From Lepus europaeus (lineage: Eukaryota > Chordata > Mammalia > Lagomorpha > Leporidae): a stretch of 64,000 nt of DNA. Below are positions 33,701-51,335 of the stretch, piece after piece. The notes below the pieces were generated by a model. The model did not search any database, had not been told where the DNA came from, and was given only the letters and a program-made list of their open reading frames with translations. Every line of letters starts with the position of its first letter. Positions within the stretch are counted from its first letter, which is position 1. The stretch is taken from positions 67,666,797 through 67,730,796 of the forward strand of contig NC_084836.1 of the NCBI RefSeq assembly GCF_033115175.1. Reading direction: 5' to 3'. The translations under genes and the position numbers were made by a program.

Positions 33701-36390
33701 ATGAGGTAGGGAAAGCAGGTAGCCAAGGGCCGGACATGGAGCACACAGAGGCTGTTAGGCTCCTGCTGGGGTGGCCCTGAAAAAATGTCCTCAAATGCAT
33801 TCGTCACCAAACAAAGGACCTGGAGTGTGGCAGCTTCCCAGAGCATTCCACCTGCCACAAGGGCCAACAGAAACTAACACCAGCCGAGCCATGGCTGGCT
33901 CATACCCCGCCTGCCTCTTGCAAGTGGGTGGCTGGGGGCCTCTAGCAGCCGGGGTCTAGGCCGTGTCCTCACACACAGGGTCACTCAGAAACACGGGACA
34001 GATAGCCACTTTTCAGGATATTTCCAAATCGCGGGGAGTGTGTAAGCAAGCAGTGGGGTACACTCGCTCACTGTGCACCTGCCACCCCTCTGCTTTTCCT
34101 CCCTGTCCTCTCCCCCAGGTATGAGGACGAGATCAACAAACGCACAGCTGCTGAGAATGACTTTGTGGTCCTCAAGAAGGTGAGCGGTGGAGGGCGGGAG
34201 GGCGGGAGGGCGTACTCGCAGGGCCCCTGCCCTGTGCCTCGGGTCACAGTGTGGTCCAGCTCAGCCTCATTTTCTCCTTACCTGCTGCTGTCTAAGCTTA
34301 AGGACTCAGGTGGCAGGAAATCCCATCTGGGTGGCTCATCCTGCACCCCCTGCCCTGGTGCTGTGTGGTCTTCTTCTAAACATTGCAGAGAGTGCCTTTA
34401 ACTCTTGTCGCCTATCTTTCCTCCCTGCTCCCCAGGACGTGGACGCCGCCTACATGAACAAGGTGGAGCTGGAGGCCAAGGTGGACGCCTTGAATGATGA
34501 GATCAACTTCTTGAGGGTCCTGTACGATGCGGTGAGGACCCCGGGCCCCCTGCACCCCTGGATGGCGAGACCTCCGTCTGTGGGGCAGCTGCTTGGGGCT
34601 CCAAGTTCTTGCAAAGGACACGCGCTCCCTTGCTTCTGGGCAGGGGCAGCTGGGCGAGGCCCTGGGGGACAGACGGGGTTGGGGTGAAGGGAGAGGGTCA
34701 CCCCCGCAGAGCTTCGGAGCCAGGTGTTGTCTGAGCAGAGCTGGTGGGGATTCCTGGCAGCCTAGCATTTCTTCTGATGAAATGGTTGCCTTCTGTCCAA
34801 CATACGGCATTATCTCCTTTGGTAGAAGTGGAGGCGCTCATGGCTTTTGGGGTGCAGCACTGCTTCTCTGTCCCGAGATTTCTAAGGAGGAATTTACCCT
34901 GTCTCCCTCCCTCTGGGCTGGGAATGCCGACCCTACTTCCCTCTGAGGCTGCAGCGTGGCTGTTTCCATGACAACAGCAGTCAGGGAAGACTCTCTTATA
35001 TGGAGGGGGGGAGGCTGATGTGCGAGGTCTCCCTTGCAGGAGCTGTCCCAGATGCAGACCCACGTCTCCGACACATCCGTGGTGCTGTCCATGGACAACA
35101 ACCGTAACCTGGACCTGGACAGCATCATCGCCGAGGTGCGCGCCCAGTACGAGGAGATCGCCCAGAGAAGCAAGGCCGAGGCTGAGGCGCTGTACCAGAT
35201 CAAGGTGGGTGATGCTGGGGGTGGCTCTGGGGCTCTGGTGGATGGCGATGGTCAGCTCAGGGCCGAGAACAGGCGGAGGTGAGTGGATTCTCCCAGGCAC
35301 CATTGGCCCTGCTCTGATTTGGGATGCCTTGGTTGTTTCATGCCAGTGGAGCTGCCAGCAGCCCTACCCAAATGCCCCTGACCCCCGGTTCCCTGTGTCT
35401 CCTGGGTATTAGGTCCAGCAGCTCCAGACCTCAGTCGACCAGTACGGTGACAACCTGAAGACCACCAAGAGCGAGATTGCAGAGCTCAACAGGATGATCC
35501 AGAGGCTGCGCGCCGAGATCGAGAACGTGAAAAAGCAGGTGTGTGCCGCCCCTCCCAGGGGCATAGGGAACTTCCGGCCGGGACGGCCTGTGCCTGTCTC
35601 CGGAGCAGGGGGCAGCTCTGCAGCGTCCCAGCCACTGGTGCCCATCCCTGGTGCAGACGGAATCCTGACATCCTGCCCATCCCCCTTGTCCACAGTGCCA
35701 GACTCTGCAGGCGTCTGTGGCCGACGCCGAGCAGCGAGGGGAGCTGGCCCTCAAAGATGCCTACAGCAAGCGCACAGAGCTGGAGGGAGCCCTGCAGAAG
35801 GCCAAGGAGGAGCTGGCCCGGATGCTGCGCGAGTACCAGGAGCTCATGAGCGTGAAGCTGGCGCTGGACATTGAGATCGCCACCTACAGGAAGCTACTGG
35901 AGGGCGAGGAGTGCAGGTGTGGAGGGGAAGGCAGCCAGGGAAGCAGGAGCCAGAGCCTCTGCAGCCCTGGGGGAATGAGGGACCTGGCAGGTCTCCCAAG
36001 GGATGGATGGCTGCGAGGAAGCTGGCTCCAGCCTCTCTGGCTCACCTCTTGTTTTTTCCTCCCCCACAGAATGTCTGGAGAATATCAGAATGCCGTGAGC
36101 ATCTGTAAGTACCCCCAGCCCCTGCAGCGGCCGCTGCTTCACGCGGGTCTGGGCTGGGATTCCAGGTTGCCGGCATGGTAGGAAGTACCGACTGTGTCCT
36201 CTGCCTCTCTCCTGCAGCCGTGGTCGGCGGTGGCGCCAGCGTGGGAGCCATCGGCGGAGGAGGATTGAGCCTGGGTGGTGGGTTTGGTTCCGGCTCCGGA
36301 AGTGGCTTTGGGTTTGGCGTCGGTGTCGGCGGCGGTTCCAGCAGCAAGATTATCTCCACCACCACCCTGAACAAGAGATCCCAGCGGTAG
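30730..36390 (+). CDS. KRT4: Keratin, type II cytoskeletal 4 (nine exons)
   Basis: Type II keratin of 528 residues, the usual partner of K13 in non-cornified stratified epithelia such as oesophagus and oral mucosa. Coding exons: 30730-31224, 33067-33281, 34119-34179, 34436-34531, 35040-35204, 35413-35538, 35696-35916, 36070-36104, 36218-36390; all introns are GT-AG. The start [15 protein letters not shown], the head motif [15 protein letters not shown], the exon 2 string [19 protein letters not shown] and the end [17 protein letters not shown] identify K4. [11 protein letters not shown] is residues 155-165 and [12 protein letters not shown] is residues 446-457, both canonical. The head carries GGFG loops and the tail (461-528) GSGSGFGFG loops. 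The exon 8 junction uses AG|A for Arg, unlike AG|G in KRT78, KRT79 and KRT3. Intron 1 holds one sense SINE and intron 2 a MIR-like piece. Confidence 0.98.
32352..32678 (+). mobile_element. Old CSINE in KRT4 intron 1
   Basis: Sense-oriented diverged copy: CCGGAGTTGGGCATAGCTTT, CTTCCGGCAAATGTGCACCC, CCCATGTGGGAGACCCCGAT and CTTTGCCTTTCAAATAAAAT. Confidence 0.75.
33575..33715 (+). mobile_element. MIR-like fragment in KRT4 intron 2
   Basis: CCAGCTGAGTGACCTTGAGT, CAGATTCCCCGCCTCTCAG and TATAGGTTGTGAGAGTGAAA resemble the sense MIR core and its 3' side. Confidence 0.55.
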
Positions 36391-36788
36391 GGGAGGCCCC
36401 TGTAACCTCCTGAGCCTGGCCAGACCGGCTACGGGTCTCCGTGCTTCCCTCACCTGGCTTGCACCTGCCCCTTGGGGCTCCCTCTCCTCTTGGCTCTGTT
36501 GTCTCTGCTGGCCATGGACCCTGCCCTCTTGGAGCTCCGTGGCCTCTTCTCCACTGAGACCCACCTGGAATGGGAAGGGTGTTGGCTGACCTTTCAGCTC
36601 CCATGGACGGGGAGACAATGACTGTGACCTTCATCTCCTGAACTAGCAGGGTCCTGCACGGCCCTTCCCAGTTCAACACCATCCTCCACCTGCATCAGAA
36701 CCACAGGTGTTCTCCATCACAAGGCTGGGACAAGAACCACTCAGTGTCCCTCTTCCCTACCCCTTCACCCACCTTCAGGCAAATCCGC

Positions 36789-36794
36789 AATAAA
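36789..36794 (+). terminator. KRT4 polyadenylation signal
   Basis: CCGCAATAAAACGC gives AATAAA 399 bp after the KRT4 stop. TTTGTCATTC and TTGTCTTTGTTCC supply downstream GT-rich sequence. Confidence 0.85.
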
Positions 36795-38109
36795 ACGCTT
36801 TTGTCATTCATTCACTCAGAGCCATTGTCTTTGTTCCCTGGGGAGAAGGCTGGCAGATCTGAAGCACCTGTCTGTACAGATCAAGGTCAAGGTCACCTTC
36901 TGGGTTCTCAGGTCTCACTGCTTGAAGTGCAGTGCAGGAGTCCGAGGACTGCCTCCAGGGCAGCTGTGGGGACCCCGCAGACCCCCGCCACTCACTCACA
37001 GCCCCACTCCAGGAGTGGGCTCCAAGGGAAAGACCTTCATAGCCACAGAGAGGTCGGGAGGCCTCTTGGCTGACTCCAGGGGAGAGGCCATGGAGGGTGC
37101 TCAGTCCCACGGGGCCAGTCAGGCTTCCAGGAACTTGTTCCTGGAGTCAGCATGGTCTGGCTGGTGGGTGGAGCAGGGCGTTCTTGAACTTCACACTCAG
37201 CTCCCTTCCCCACCTCCTTGGGGTGCCTGTGGGGTGCCTGAATGGGGAGAGTGGTGGGGGTGAGGCAGGCCTTCGGGGGCCGGTGGCAGCGGGGACATTG
37301 GCCAGATTGGTACCAGCTCTGGGGACAGTGGCTGGTGCCATGCAGAGGGGAGGGGGCTGGAGAGAGGCAGGGTCTGCTGCAACCGTGGAGGGTGCCTTGT
37401 TTCTAACCTGAGCCAATTCTAAGATGCCCAGAGCTGCCCAGTCTCTTGTTCGCCAGAGAGACATTGCATGGCTGCCTAAATGCTCGCCCTCAAAGACACA
37501 GAAGCCCCCACAAGCCTGCAGCCACCCCTTGTCTGCGGGAGCTCACGAAGACTCCAGTGCCTTCAGCACAGAGCCTGCAAGGACCTCCCGGGGCGCGTGT
37601 CGTGTCTGTTGGGGGCTGGTCTCTGCCCACGGGGGACCGCAAGTAGACCTCGAGGCCAGCTCAGGGCTGCCCTGTCCCTGAGGGAGGCATGGGCAGAGCA
37701 GCCAAGGGTTAATCTGCAGGGCAGGGACCTCCTGCCAGGGCCTCTGTGGGCCTGGTGGCTTTGTCCTTGTCCTGGGCAAGCCCAGCGCTAATCTCCCCAT
37801 TGTCTCGCTGGTCTGGGCTCACTGCCCTGCCCTCCGGGTGACAGAACAGGAAGTCCTCAGGTAGGCAGCTGTGACTTCTCCCCACAGTGCACCCTCCCCT
37901 GGGAAAATGCTGAGCTGGCTGCTTCTTCGAGTTTCTGGGGTGGGGAGGTGAGGGTTTGAGGCGAAGGTGTGACTTCCCCCAGGGCCCTCTCCAGGGGGTT
38001 GCAGGCTGTGGGGAGAGGCCCTGAGCAAGGGGAACCTAGGAGTGGCACTGCCAGGTCTGGTGCATGTCGTGGGCCGCACGGCCAGGTCAGGCAGCAGGTG
38101 CCGTAAGGG

Positions 38110-38302
38110 ACAGCTAATGTCCTAGCGCTCACTACTAGTGTTCACCATGCATTCCGTCATTCAAGTCTCCCCAGAGTTCCAGAGGAACAATCTAGGACGA
38201 GATCCATTTTACAGTGTGGGTAGCTTAGTCTTGGAGAGTTTTATTCACTTGCCCATTGCAGAGGCACAAGCAGGATTCGAACCCAGGACTGCTGGTGTGC
38301 AG
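38110..38302 (-). mobile_element. MIR-like element
   Basis: GATCCATTTTACAGTGTGGG, TTCACTTGCCCATTGCAGAG and GCAGGATTCGAACCCAGGAC read as an antisense MIR with most of its length kept. Confidence 0.65.
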
Positions 38303-38407
38303 GCTGGACGGATGTGAGCTAGCAGTTGCGCAAGGGACAGAATCTTAACCTGCATTGAAAGGACACCATGTCCCATTGCATTCACGAAGGGGCCAACTTC
38401 TGTCTTT

Positions 38408-38660
38408 TTTTTTTTTTTTTTAATGTATTTGTTTATTTGAAAGAGAGAGAGAGAGAATCTCTATGCACTGGCTCACTCTCCAAATGTTTGCAACAGTAGG
38501 GGCTGCACCAGACTGAAGCCAGGATCCCAGAAGTGACACGGACTCAACCGCTGGAGCCTGCCACCTCCCAAGGGGGCAGGAAGCTGGGACGGAGCGTGGA
38601 GCTGGGACTAGAACCAGCCCCTGTGCTACGGGATGCAGGCTTCTGAGCTGATGGCTCCTG
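38408..38660 (-). mobile_element. Old CSINE copy
   Basis: Antisense: TTGTTTATTTGAAAGAGAGA, ATGCACTGGCTCACTCTCCA, then GCTGGGACTAGAACCAGCCC and GCTACGGGATGCAGGCTTC. The central body is altered. Confidence 0.65.
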
Positions 38661-38824
38661 CTCTGTGCCGAACACCCATCTCCAGGAGCAGTTTTTAATA
38701 TTCGGAGGGTTGCCATGGAGAAGCTGGGGCGCTTCGTGCGTGTTCCTCTGGGAGGCCAGGCAAGAGCAGGTTTGTTTTGGTTCAGTCCATCCCCACACAG
38801 GGCCACAGGCTGGCGTGGGAGAGG

Positions 38825-39137
38825 GGGGCGGCGCTGTGGCACAGCGGGTAAAGCCACTGCCTGCAGTGACGGCATCCCATGTGGGCGCCAGTGTGAGTCC
38901 TGGCTGTTCCACTTCCAATCCAGCTCTCTGCTGTGGCCTGGGAAAGCAGTGGAAGATGGCCCAAGTGCTTGGGCCTCTGCACCTGCATGGGAGACCTGGA
39001 ACAAGCTCTTGGCTCCTGGCTTCGGATCTGCTCAGCCCCGGCTGTTGCGACCATCTGGGGAGTGAACCAGTGGATGGAAGACCTCTCTCTCTTTGCAACT
39101 CTGCCTTTCAAATAAATAAATCTTAAAAAAAAAAGCT
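38825..39137 (+). mobile_element. CSINE copy
   Basis: Full-length sense copy: GGGCGGCGCTGTGGCACAGC, GCTGTGGCCTGGGAAAGCAG, TGGATGGAAGACCTCTCTCT and CCTTTCAAATAAATAAATCT. Confidence 0.93.
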
Positions 39138-39907
39138 ATGAATTCCAACACAGTGCAGTTTTGTGAGTGTGATAAAAGGGGCTTTGGACACAGAGAAGTG
39201 TGGGGGCCGTGGGTGGTGGTGGGTGGGCCAGCAGGGCCTCTGGCACCCCAATTGCACTGATCCCAGGAAGAGAAATCAGATGCTCGCTGCACAGAGCGGA
39301 AGGCACTGAAGGCAGATCTACGAACCCCTTCTGGGGTCAGGGTGGTGCCTGGCTGGCCCGGGCACGCCAGGAGATTTGATGAATCGCCTTCCACGGGGAA
39401 CCTGGGAGGTGGGGGGAGGAGAGGCCAGGCGAGTGTGTACCTCTGGCTCGGGGGCGGGCTGCCCAGCCTCCCGGCTCCTGCACCGTGTGCATCTCTGATT
39501 TGAGGCCAGTGCAAGCCGATGACTCACTGTTTTCTCCAAGAGGGAAGTAGAGGCCTCGGTTAATGCCTTCAGCTAATCCAGGCGCTGGGCTGAGATCAAT
39601 AAGCTGTTTTCTCAAAGTATCTGTTGAGTGGCCCAAGTTAGAGGGCTGGGCCCTCACCCTGGCAGCTCGCTGCATGGCCTGCCTCCACCCCGCCTCACGG
39701 CCGAGTCCTGCTAAGGGGCGTCTTTCTGCTCCCCTGTTCCTCTCGAGAAACGTGGCAAGGGCCTTCTCACTCCTTCCTCGTCTGCTGGGGAGGTCCCAGG
39801 CCTCGGTCCGGCCAACCACCGTGCAGGCTGCCACGGCCATGCGGGCTGCCCCTTTGTTTCTCAAATATTCTTCTCCAGGATCATTTCCTCCCCGAGGAAC
39901 AATACGG

Positions 39908-40155
39908 TGGGCATTTGGTGCTGTGGTTAAGGTGCTGCTTCCGATGCCTGCGCCCCATCTTAGAGGGCCTGGGTTCGAGTCCCAGCTGCACTCGTGAGTC
40001 CACTTCCTGCTAATGTGCACCCTGGGAAACAGAGGTGATGGCCCGACTCTGGGGGCTCCTGCCACTCTCGTGTCCTGGGCTTCCAGCTTTGGCCTGGCAG
40101 AGCCTGGAGTCGACTAGTGGACAAAAACCTCCTTTTCAAAGAAAAAAAAATGAAG
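39908..40155 (+). mobile_element. Old CSINE copy
   Basis: Sense: GGGCATTTGGTGCTGTGGTT, GGCCTGGGTTCGAGTCCCAG, CCTGCTAATGTGCACCCTGG, ending in an A-rich stretch. It belongs to the older subfamily. Confidence 0.75.
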
Positions 40156-40243
40156 CAACACAAAGCCTGGCTCAGAAGCCATGGGCTCTGGCAATGGTTG
40201 GGGTCTCCTGGGTGGGGGCATGAGGTGCCCTGATTCACTGTGT

Positions 40244-40327
40244 GTTTTTTTTTTTAATAAAGAGTTATTTATTTATATGAAAGGCTGAGTTACAGAGAGG
40301 CAGAGGGTGAGACAGAGAGAGGAGAGA

Positions 40328-40359
<32 letters not shown>

Positions 40360-40626
40360 GGGAGGTCTTCCATCTGCTGGTTCACTCCCCAAATGGCTGC
40401 AATGGCTGGAGCTGGGCTGATCCGAAGCCAGGAGCCAGGACTTTATTCCAGGTCTGCCATGTGGCTGCAGAGGCCCAAGGACTTGGGCTATTTTTCACTG
40501 TTCTCCCAGAAACATTAGCAGGGAGCTGGATTGGAAGTGGGGCAGCCAGGACTTGAACCGGCGCCCATATAGGGATGTCAACACTGCAGGCTGTGGCTTT
40601 ACACACTATGCCACAGTGCCGGCCCC
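40244..40626 (-). mobile_element. CSINE copy with long GA run
   Basis: Antisense: AATAAAGAGTTATTTATTTA, an approximately 60-bp GA-rich tract, TGGCTGCAGAGGCCCAAGGA and GCCACAGTGCCGGCCCC. Confidence 0.92.
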
Positions 40627-40634
40627 TTCACTGC

Positions 40635-40837
40635 GGTTTAGTGCATCTTACAGACATGTCACCCTGGATGCAGGCATCACCTGCTCTCCCAGGGTGTGCA
40701 TTAGCAAAAGCTGGAATCAGGAGCAGAGCTAAGACTTGAACCCTGCGGCTCAGTCACTGCTAGGCCAGATGATTGGTCCTGATTGATTTTCTAAACACGT
40801 TTTGTTTATTTGAAAGGCAGCATGACCAGAGATAGGA

Positions 40838-40890
<53 letters not shown>

Positions 40891-41140
40891 ATTATTTCAT
40901 GTGCTGATTCAATCCACAAATGACTGCAACAGCTTGGGCTGGGCCAGACTGAAGCTAGGAGCCAGAAACTCCATCCAGGCCACCCATCTGGGTGGTGTGA
41001 ATCCAAATATGTGGGCCATCACGTGCTGCCTCCAAGATGCATAGCAGGAAGCTGGATTGGAAGTGGAGGCAGGCACTTGGATCTAGGGTGCTGGTGCCGC
41101 CAGCGGCAGTGTAGCCCCACATGCCACAGTGCCCACCTCT
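40635..41140 (-). mobile_element. Two adjacent old CSINE copies
   Basis: A fragment at 40635-40785 (GGTGTGCATTAGCAAAAGCT, GACTTGAACCCTGCGGCTCA) is followed by a fuller antisense copy at 40797-41140. The latter has a long GA tract, TCCACAAATGACTGCAACAG and GTAGCCCCACATGCCACAGT. Confidence 0.7.
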
Positions 41141-42630
41141 CCTCACGGTTGCTTGCTTCCGTGAGTCACATGCTTTTCAGTGGTGAGGAGATGGCGCTTC
41201 TTTTGTGTGTGCGTTTTCCTCACATCTGAACACTAAATTTATGAAGCTTGGCTTCTTTAAGTTAAGATGATCTCAATTCACTTGGTAGTTGAACCAGTCC
41301 TGGACTGGTTTTAGCTGCTTGTCATCCGTCCAGTGTAAGGGCTTAATTAATCCATTGATTCCTTAATAATTGATTGATTGCCTCGTTAATTCACTCATGA
41401 GCCTCTGGTAAAGCACTGAGCTAAGAACTTAGCTACCCATACCAGTACCAACAAGGGTTATGTTCTGGGGTGCGGGGGGATGGGGCGGTATACGGGGACA
41501 CAAGGACAAAACGGGACACTCAGACCAGGCTTGCACTGGGGCCCCTCCGTCCTGGCTCTCCCCAGTGTAGCCAGAAGCCCTTGTCCTGTCCCTCTTCCCC
41601 CAATTCTAAGGGTGCAGCAGATGGAATGAATGGAGACCTGTGCTGGGGAGAGAGGCGGCTCATCTGGCAGTCTCTAGAGCTGCTGCCCACGGCATCTTCC
41701 CTCCCCAAAACAGATGTGCCCAGCGGTGCTGCCGACTTTGCAGGATCTGGCCTTCCAGGGCTTGGGGGGGGGGGTGCCAGGAACAGAGCCCTCACCCGGA
41801 GAAAGGTCTCCTGGGTGGAGAGGGGTTCTGGGGGTCTCCCTTGTGACTGGGATGTCAGCATCTTGCGCGGTGCCACCGCATTTGTCACCGAGCTGAGGCT
41901 GGATCTTCTTGTCCCCTGGGACCTGGGCTGGCGTCAGGGGAATGCCAGAATGTGGGGCGCCAGAAAGCCCGGGAGAAGCCCTGGATGTGTGAGGCTGCCT
42001 TGTTCCTGGGGGGAGCTGTCACGGCACCTGCTTGTTTACGGATTCTGCCGAGGGCTGAGCCATGTGCGTCCGGGGCAAGTCTGCCTTTTTCTCAGACAGT
42101 AGGCAGAAACCTAAAAGCTGCTACCTCTTGAAGCTGGGGAGACAGCAAGGGCCTAGGAGGCTGATTTGGGGTTGTTCTGGGCCCCGTTTGCAGGAGAGGA
42201 GGAAGCGAAGTCCTTGCTTTGTCCCGAAGCCCAGCACAGAGCCTGGCCCAGTAACCAGGTGCTGACTTGGGGGAACAGCATCTTTCTACGGGGACACCTT
42301 CCCTCAGCCCTGGCTGGGCTGCCCTGTCCCGCTCACAGCTCCGTGGAAGGGGCAGTGCCCTGCACGTAGAGACCCCCACCCCACCCTTCCCTCCACCCTT
42401 TCCAGAGCTGAGCCCCGCTCTGTGGGCAGCTGATACCGACAGACCCGAGCGAGCCCCTGATGCAGGCCAGCGTGCCTCCCGGAGCTTTCCAGACAAAGCT
42501 GGGAGGCGGCTGTGCCTGAGCATGGGGCGCCGCCAGGCCCCGCCCCCTGCAGGGTAAGCCTGCCACCTTAGCACTTTTACCATTTCAGAGTATTTTCCAG
42601 GTGTGTTTGGTAGCCTGGAACAAACGTACT

Positions 42631-42653
42631 GCCTCGCAGGCAAACCCAACCCA
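42631..42653 (+). promoter_or_regulatory. KRT3 proximal promoter element (AP-2-like plus CK-box-like)
   Basis: GCCTCGCAGGC is an imperfect palindrome of the GCC-N5-GGC kind bound by AP-2 factors. It is followed at once by AAACCCAACCCA, which resembles the keratin CK box. It sits 82 bp before the TATA box. KRT76 has the same pair at 60618-60640, 77 bp before its own TATA box. Binding is inferred. Confidence 0.5.
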
Positions 42654-42712
42654 CGAATTCTTGGGGTTAATTACGTCTCCTTCGTTTGAGCTCAGCAACC
42701 TTCCCACAGGGA

Positions 42713-42718
42713 TATAAA
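42713..42718 (+). promoter_or_regulatory. KRT3 TATA box
   Basis: GGGATATAAAGGGC contains TATAAA 106 bp before the KRT3 ATG. A TTAATTA string lies about 46 bp upstream. Confidence 0.9.
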
Positions 42719-42818
42719 GGGCTGTGTTCCACTAAGGCATTCAGTTGCTTCCTTCAACTCCTGACGCCCCGTGGCCCCTGCCTGCCTCTCACCTTCTCCT
42801 CTGGCCAAGCTCCTCACC

Positions 42819-48467
<5,649 letters not shown>

Positions 48468-48792
48468 AGACCACGCAGCCGCGCGGCCACCCCCGCACGC
48501 CCCTGTCCTCAGCTGGCTCCTCCTTCTCCAGCATCGGGCGACCCCTTCAGAACCATCCCCCCCTGCTCCCCCAGTGAGCTGCGCTTTGTGGCTGGGGGGC
48601 GCCTCCAGACCCCGCCCTGGGCAGTCCCACCTGTGGGAATTTCAGGGCATTCTCTCTCTCGGGCTGCAGCCTGTGCACCTGCGGTCGTCCAGGTGCGGCC
48701 TCGGAGGCCAGCTTCTGCTGCCCTGGGGTGAGGTGCACCCCAGTCCTGATGTGTGTAAGGCACAGTCCCCCCTGCTCACCCATCCTGTCGCT

Positions 48793-48798
48793 AATAAA
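48793..48798 (+). terminator. KRT3 polyadenylation signal
   Basis: CGCTAATAAAGTGC gives AATAAA 326 bp after the KRT3 stop. It is followed by GTGGTTCCC and GTGTTCTCTCTCTGTC. Confidence 0.88.
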
Positions 48799-49388
48799 GT
48801 GCATTGTGGTTCCCACCATGCCTGCGAGTGTTCTCTCTCTGTCTCTGCACCGGCCTGGCCTCTCCCACGTGGCTCTCTGGTCCACAGAACAGCTGGCGGG
48901 CTCCTCCCCTCTCCCACTCTCCCTTGGCTGGCATTGAAATGGACAAGGTCTGGGTCATTTCTGCCTTGAGCACTCCGGGAGGGTGAGGGCCATCCCAGGG
49001 GCTGTGTGGCCTTGTGGTTCTTGGTGGGGTTGGGTAAGATCTGGGCCACGCGGGCACCCCTGTCCTCTCGCCTTCTCCTGTTTGTCTTGGGATGGAGGTG
49101 CTGGTCCCCACGGCAGCCTGTAGGCTTGCAGCCGTCAAGGGCCCCCTGGGCCATGTGAGCGGCTGCGACCGCAGGCGCAGGGATCTCCCAGGGCAACCTG
49201 TCTCAGAGGCTGACCCCCTTGGGGGAGACTCAGCCACAAAGGGCTCCATGCCCATTCACACTTCCTGCCTTGGAGCCCATGTCAGGTGCTCTGAAGACCC
49301 TACAGCCAACTGATCCTATAAATCAGCATTTCCCACGGAGGCCTCCTCCCTAGGAAGCACCGATGAACAGTCTTCAAAAAACACCTTG

Positions 49389-49722
49389 TGGGACTGGCGC
49401 TCTGGCTTAGTAGGCTAAGTCTCCGCCTGCAGTGCCAGCATTCCTTGCGGGCACCGGTTCGAGTCCCAGCTGCTCCACTTCCGATTCAGCTTTCTGTTAT
49501 GGCCTGGGAAAACAGTAGAAGATGGCCCAAGTCCTTGGGCTCCTGTATCCACGTGGGAGACCCAGAAGAAGCTCCTGGCTCCTGGCTTCAGATTGGCCCA
49601 GCTCCAGCCGTCGCGGCCATTTGGGGAGTGAACCAGTGGACGGAAGCCCTCTCTCTCTGTCTTTGTCTCCCTAGCCTCTCTGTAACTCTGGCTCTCAAAT
49701 AAATAAATAAGTCTTAGAAAAA
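49389..49722 (+). mobile_element. CSINE copy
   Basis: Sense copy from GGGACTGGCGCTCTGGCTTA with B-box-like GGTTCGAGTCC, GTTATGGCCTGGGAAAACAG, ending CTCAAATAAATAAATAAGTC. Confidence 0.92.
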
Positions 49723-50508
49723 ACCCAAGCACCTTGCACCTGAGCACCAGGCACGTGGATTGGGGCCCCCAGGAGCATGCACACCAGCCCCCAAAGCTCT
49801 GCTATCCTGGCCTCTGCCCTTCACCAGGAGCCTCGCCCGGGCTGGGTGTGAGACACCATCAGGTGCTGTCCAGAGGTCGTGGCGGGAGGAGTCCAAGTCC
49901 TTTCTTTGCAAATGAGGGGACTGAGCCTCTAAGAACTGGAGAGCCTGGCCGAGAGCCTTCCAGCTCATGAGGGCCTGAGCTCAACAGGTGGACCCGAGTC
50001 TTGGGAGTCCCGAGCTGCCTCCGCTTCCAGTTCGCCATCTTCCAGTCCTGCCCACTGCCTGGGCACCTGCACAACACACAGGCGGCAGAATAGCAGATGT
50101 GTACCCAGGCCTGGGATGCAGGATTTCCATCCCAGGCCCCCAGCTCCAGGTCAGAGACAGAGAACGGAGCCAGCTTGTAGCCGGGCAGGAATCTGCCTGC
50201 CACTCACCCTCTGGTGACCCAGGGCAGATTTCGATGGAGGTGGGTGTTGGTGGCAGCTGCCTCACTTGTGTCTTTTCCAGCCGGTCTTCCTTGGCAGAAA
50301 GGGGGTGGGAGACCCAGGGCCTGAGCCAGTTCAGGCCAGCTATGGGCTCCACAGCGTCAGGATGGTTTGAAAGCCTTGGGATGCAGGAGTTGGTCCAGAG
50401 ATGGTGGGGAGGAGCCTGGTGTCCAGAGTCAGCGGGGTGGGGGTGGGGGCAGTCAGCCAGCCAGGAGAAGTCTTCCGGAGCCTTCCAGAAAGTTTGTAGC
50501 AGAGCAGT

Positions 50509-50892
50509 CAAGGATATATATATATATATTTTTAATTTAAAAAATTTATTTATTTTTTTGACAGGCAGAGTTAGACAGTGAGAGACAGAGAGAGAGAGAG
50601 ACAGAGAGAGAAAGGTCTTCCTTCCGTTGGTTGACCCCCAAATGGCCGCTACGGCTGGCGCGCTGCGCCGATCTGAAGCCTGGAGCCAGGTGCTTCCTCC
50701 TGGTCTCCCATGCAGGTGCAGGGCCCAAGCACTCGGACCATCCTCCACTGCCTTCCCAGGCCACAGCAGAGAGCTCGACTGGAAGAGGAGCAACCAGGAC
50801 AGAATCCGGTGCCCTAACCGGGACTAGAACCCGGGGTGCGGAGCCGCAGGCGGAGGATTAGCCAAGTGAGCCACGGCGCCGGCCAAGGATAT
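50509..50892 (-). mobile_element. CSINE variant-head copy
   Basis: Antisense copy starting TTTTTTTGACAGGCAGAGTT and ending GAGCCACGGCGCCGGCC. The 9-bp string CAAGGATAT flanks it (50509-50517 and 50884-50892). Confidence 0.92.
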
Positions 50893-51224
50893 CTTGTCCC
50901 ATGTCTGCTGGCCTCGGGTCCCTTTCAGACAGTGGCCCCTGCCCTTTGCTGCTGCTCCCTGGACGTCAACCCACGCCCACGGCCTTTGTACATCCTGCGT
51001 GGGCGGGAGACCCCACTACCCCAGTAGCCCCCTAGTGGCGGGATGGGACCCAGGCAGCTTCTTAAAGCAGAGCTCGGCTCAGGAGGGGTGGGGGGCTATT
51101 TCTGGTGGGTGCCATTGTCCCAGAGGAGTGACCACAGCAGGTGGCCTGGGTACCAGGACCTGAGACTGAAGGCGCTTACGCTATGGTTGGCTGGCAGCCT
51201 CAGCCCAGCCCTGATCATGTCTTT

Positions 51225-51278
51225 TTTTTTCTTTTAATATTTATTTATTTATTTGAAAGGCAGCTTTACAGAGAGAGA

Positions 51279-51335
<57 letters not shown>

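Larger units (their letters stand above)
36795..42712. other. KRT4-KRT3 intergenic region
   Basis: About 5.9 kb. SINEs occupy 38408-38660, 38825-39137, 39908-40155, 40244-40626, 40635-40785 and 40797-41140. 36800-38100 is unique GC-rich DNA with no recognisable gene. 38110-38300 is MIR-like. 41200-41450 is AT-rich with several TAATT cores (GCTTAATTAATCC, CCTTAATAATTGATTGATTG, CGTTAATTCACTC) and a short inverted repeat AGCTAAGAACTTAGCT. 41460-42600 is unique upstream DNA of KRT3. Confidence 0.6.

Noticed and set aside
42771-42818. Upstream in-frame start for KRT3 at 42771
   Set aside because: The codon there is GTG, not ATG. The first ATG after the TATA box is 42819 and gives the K3-type MNRQ start.
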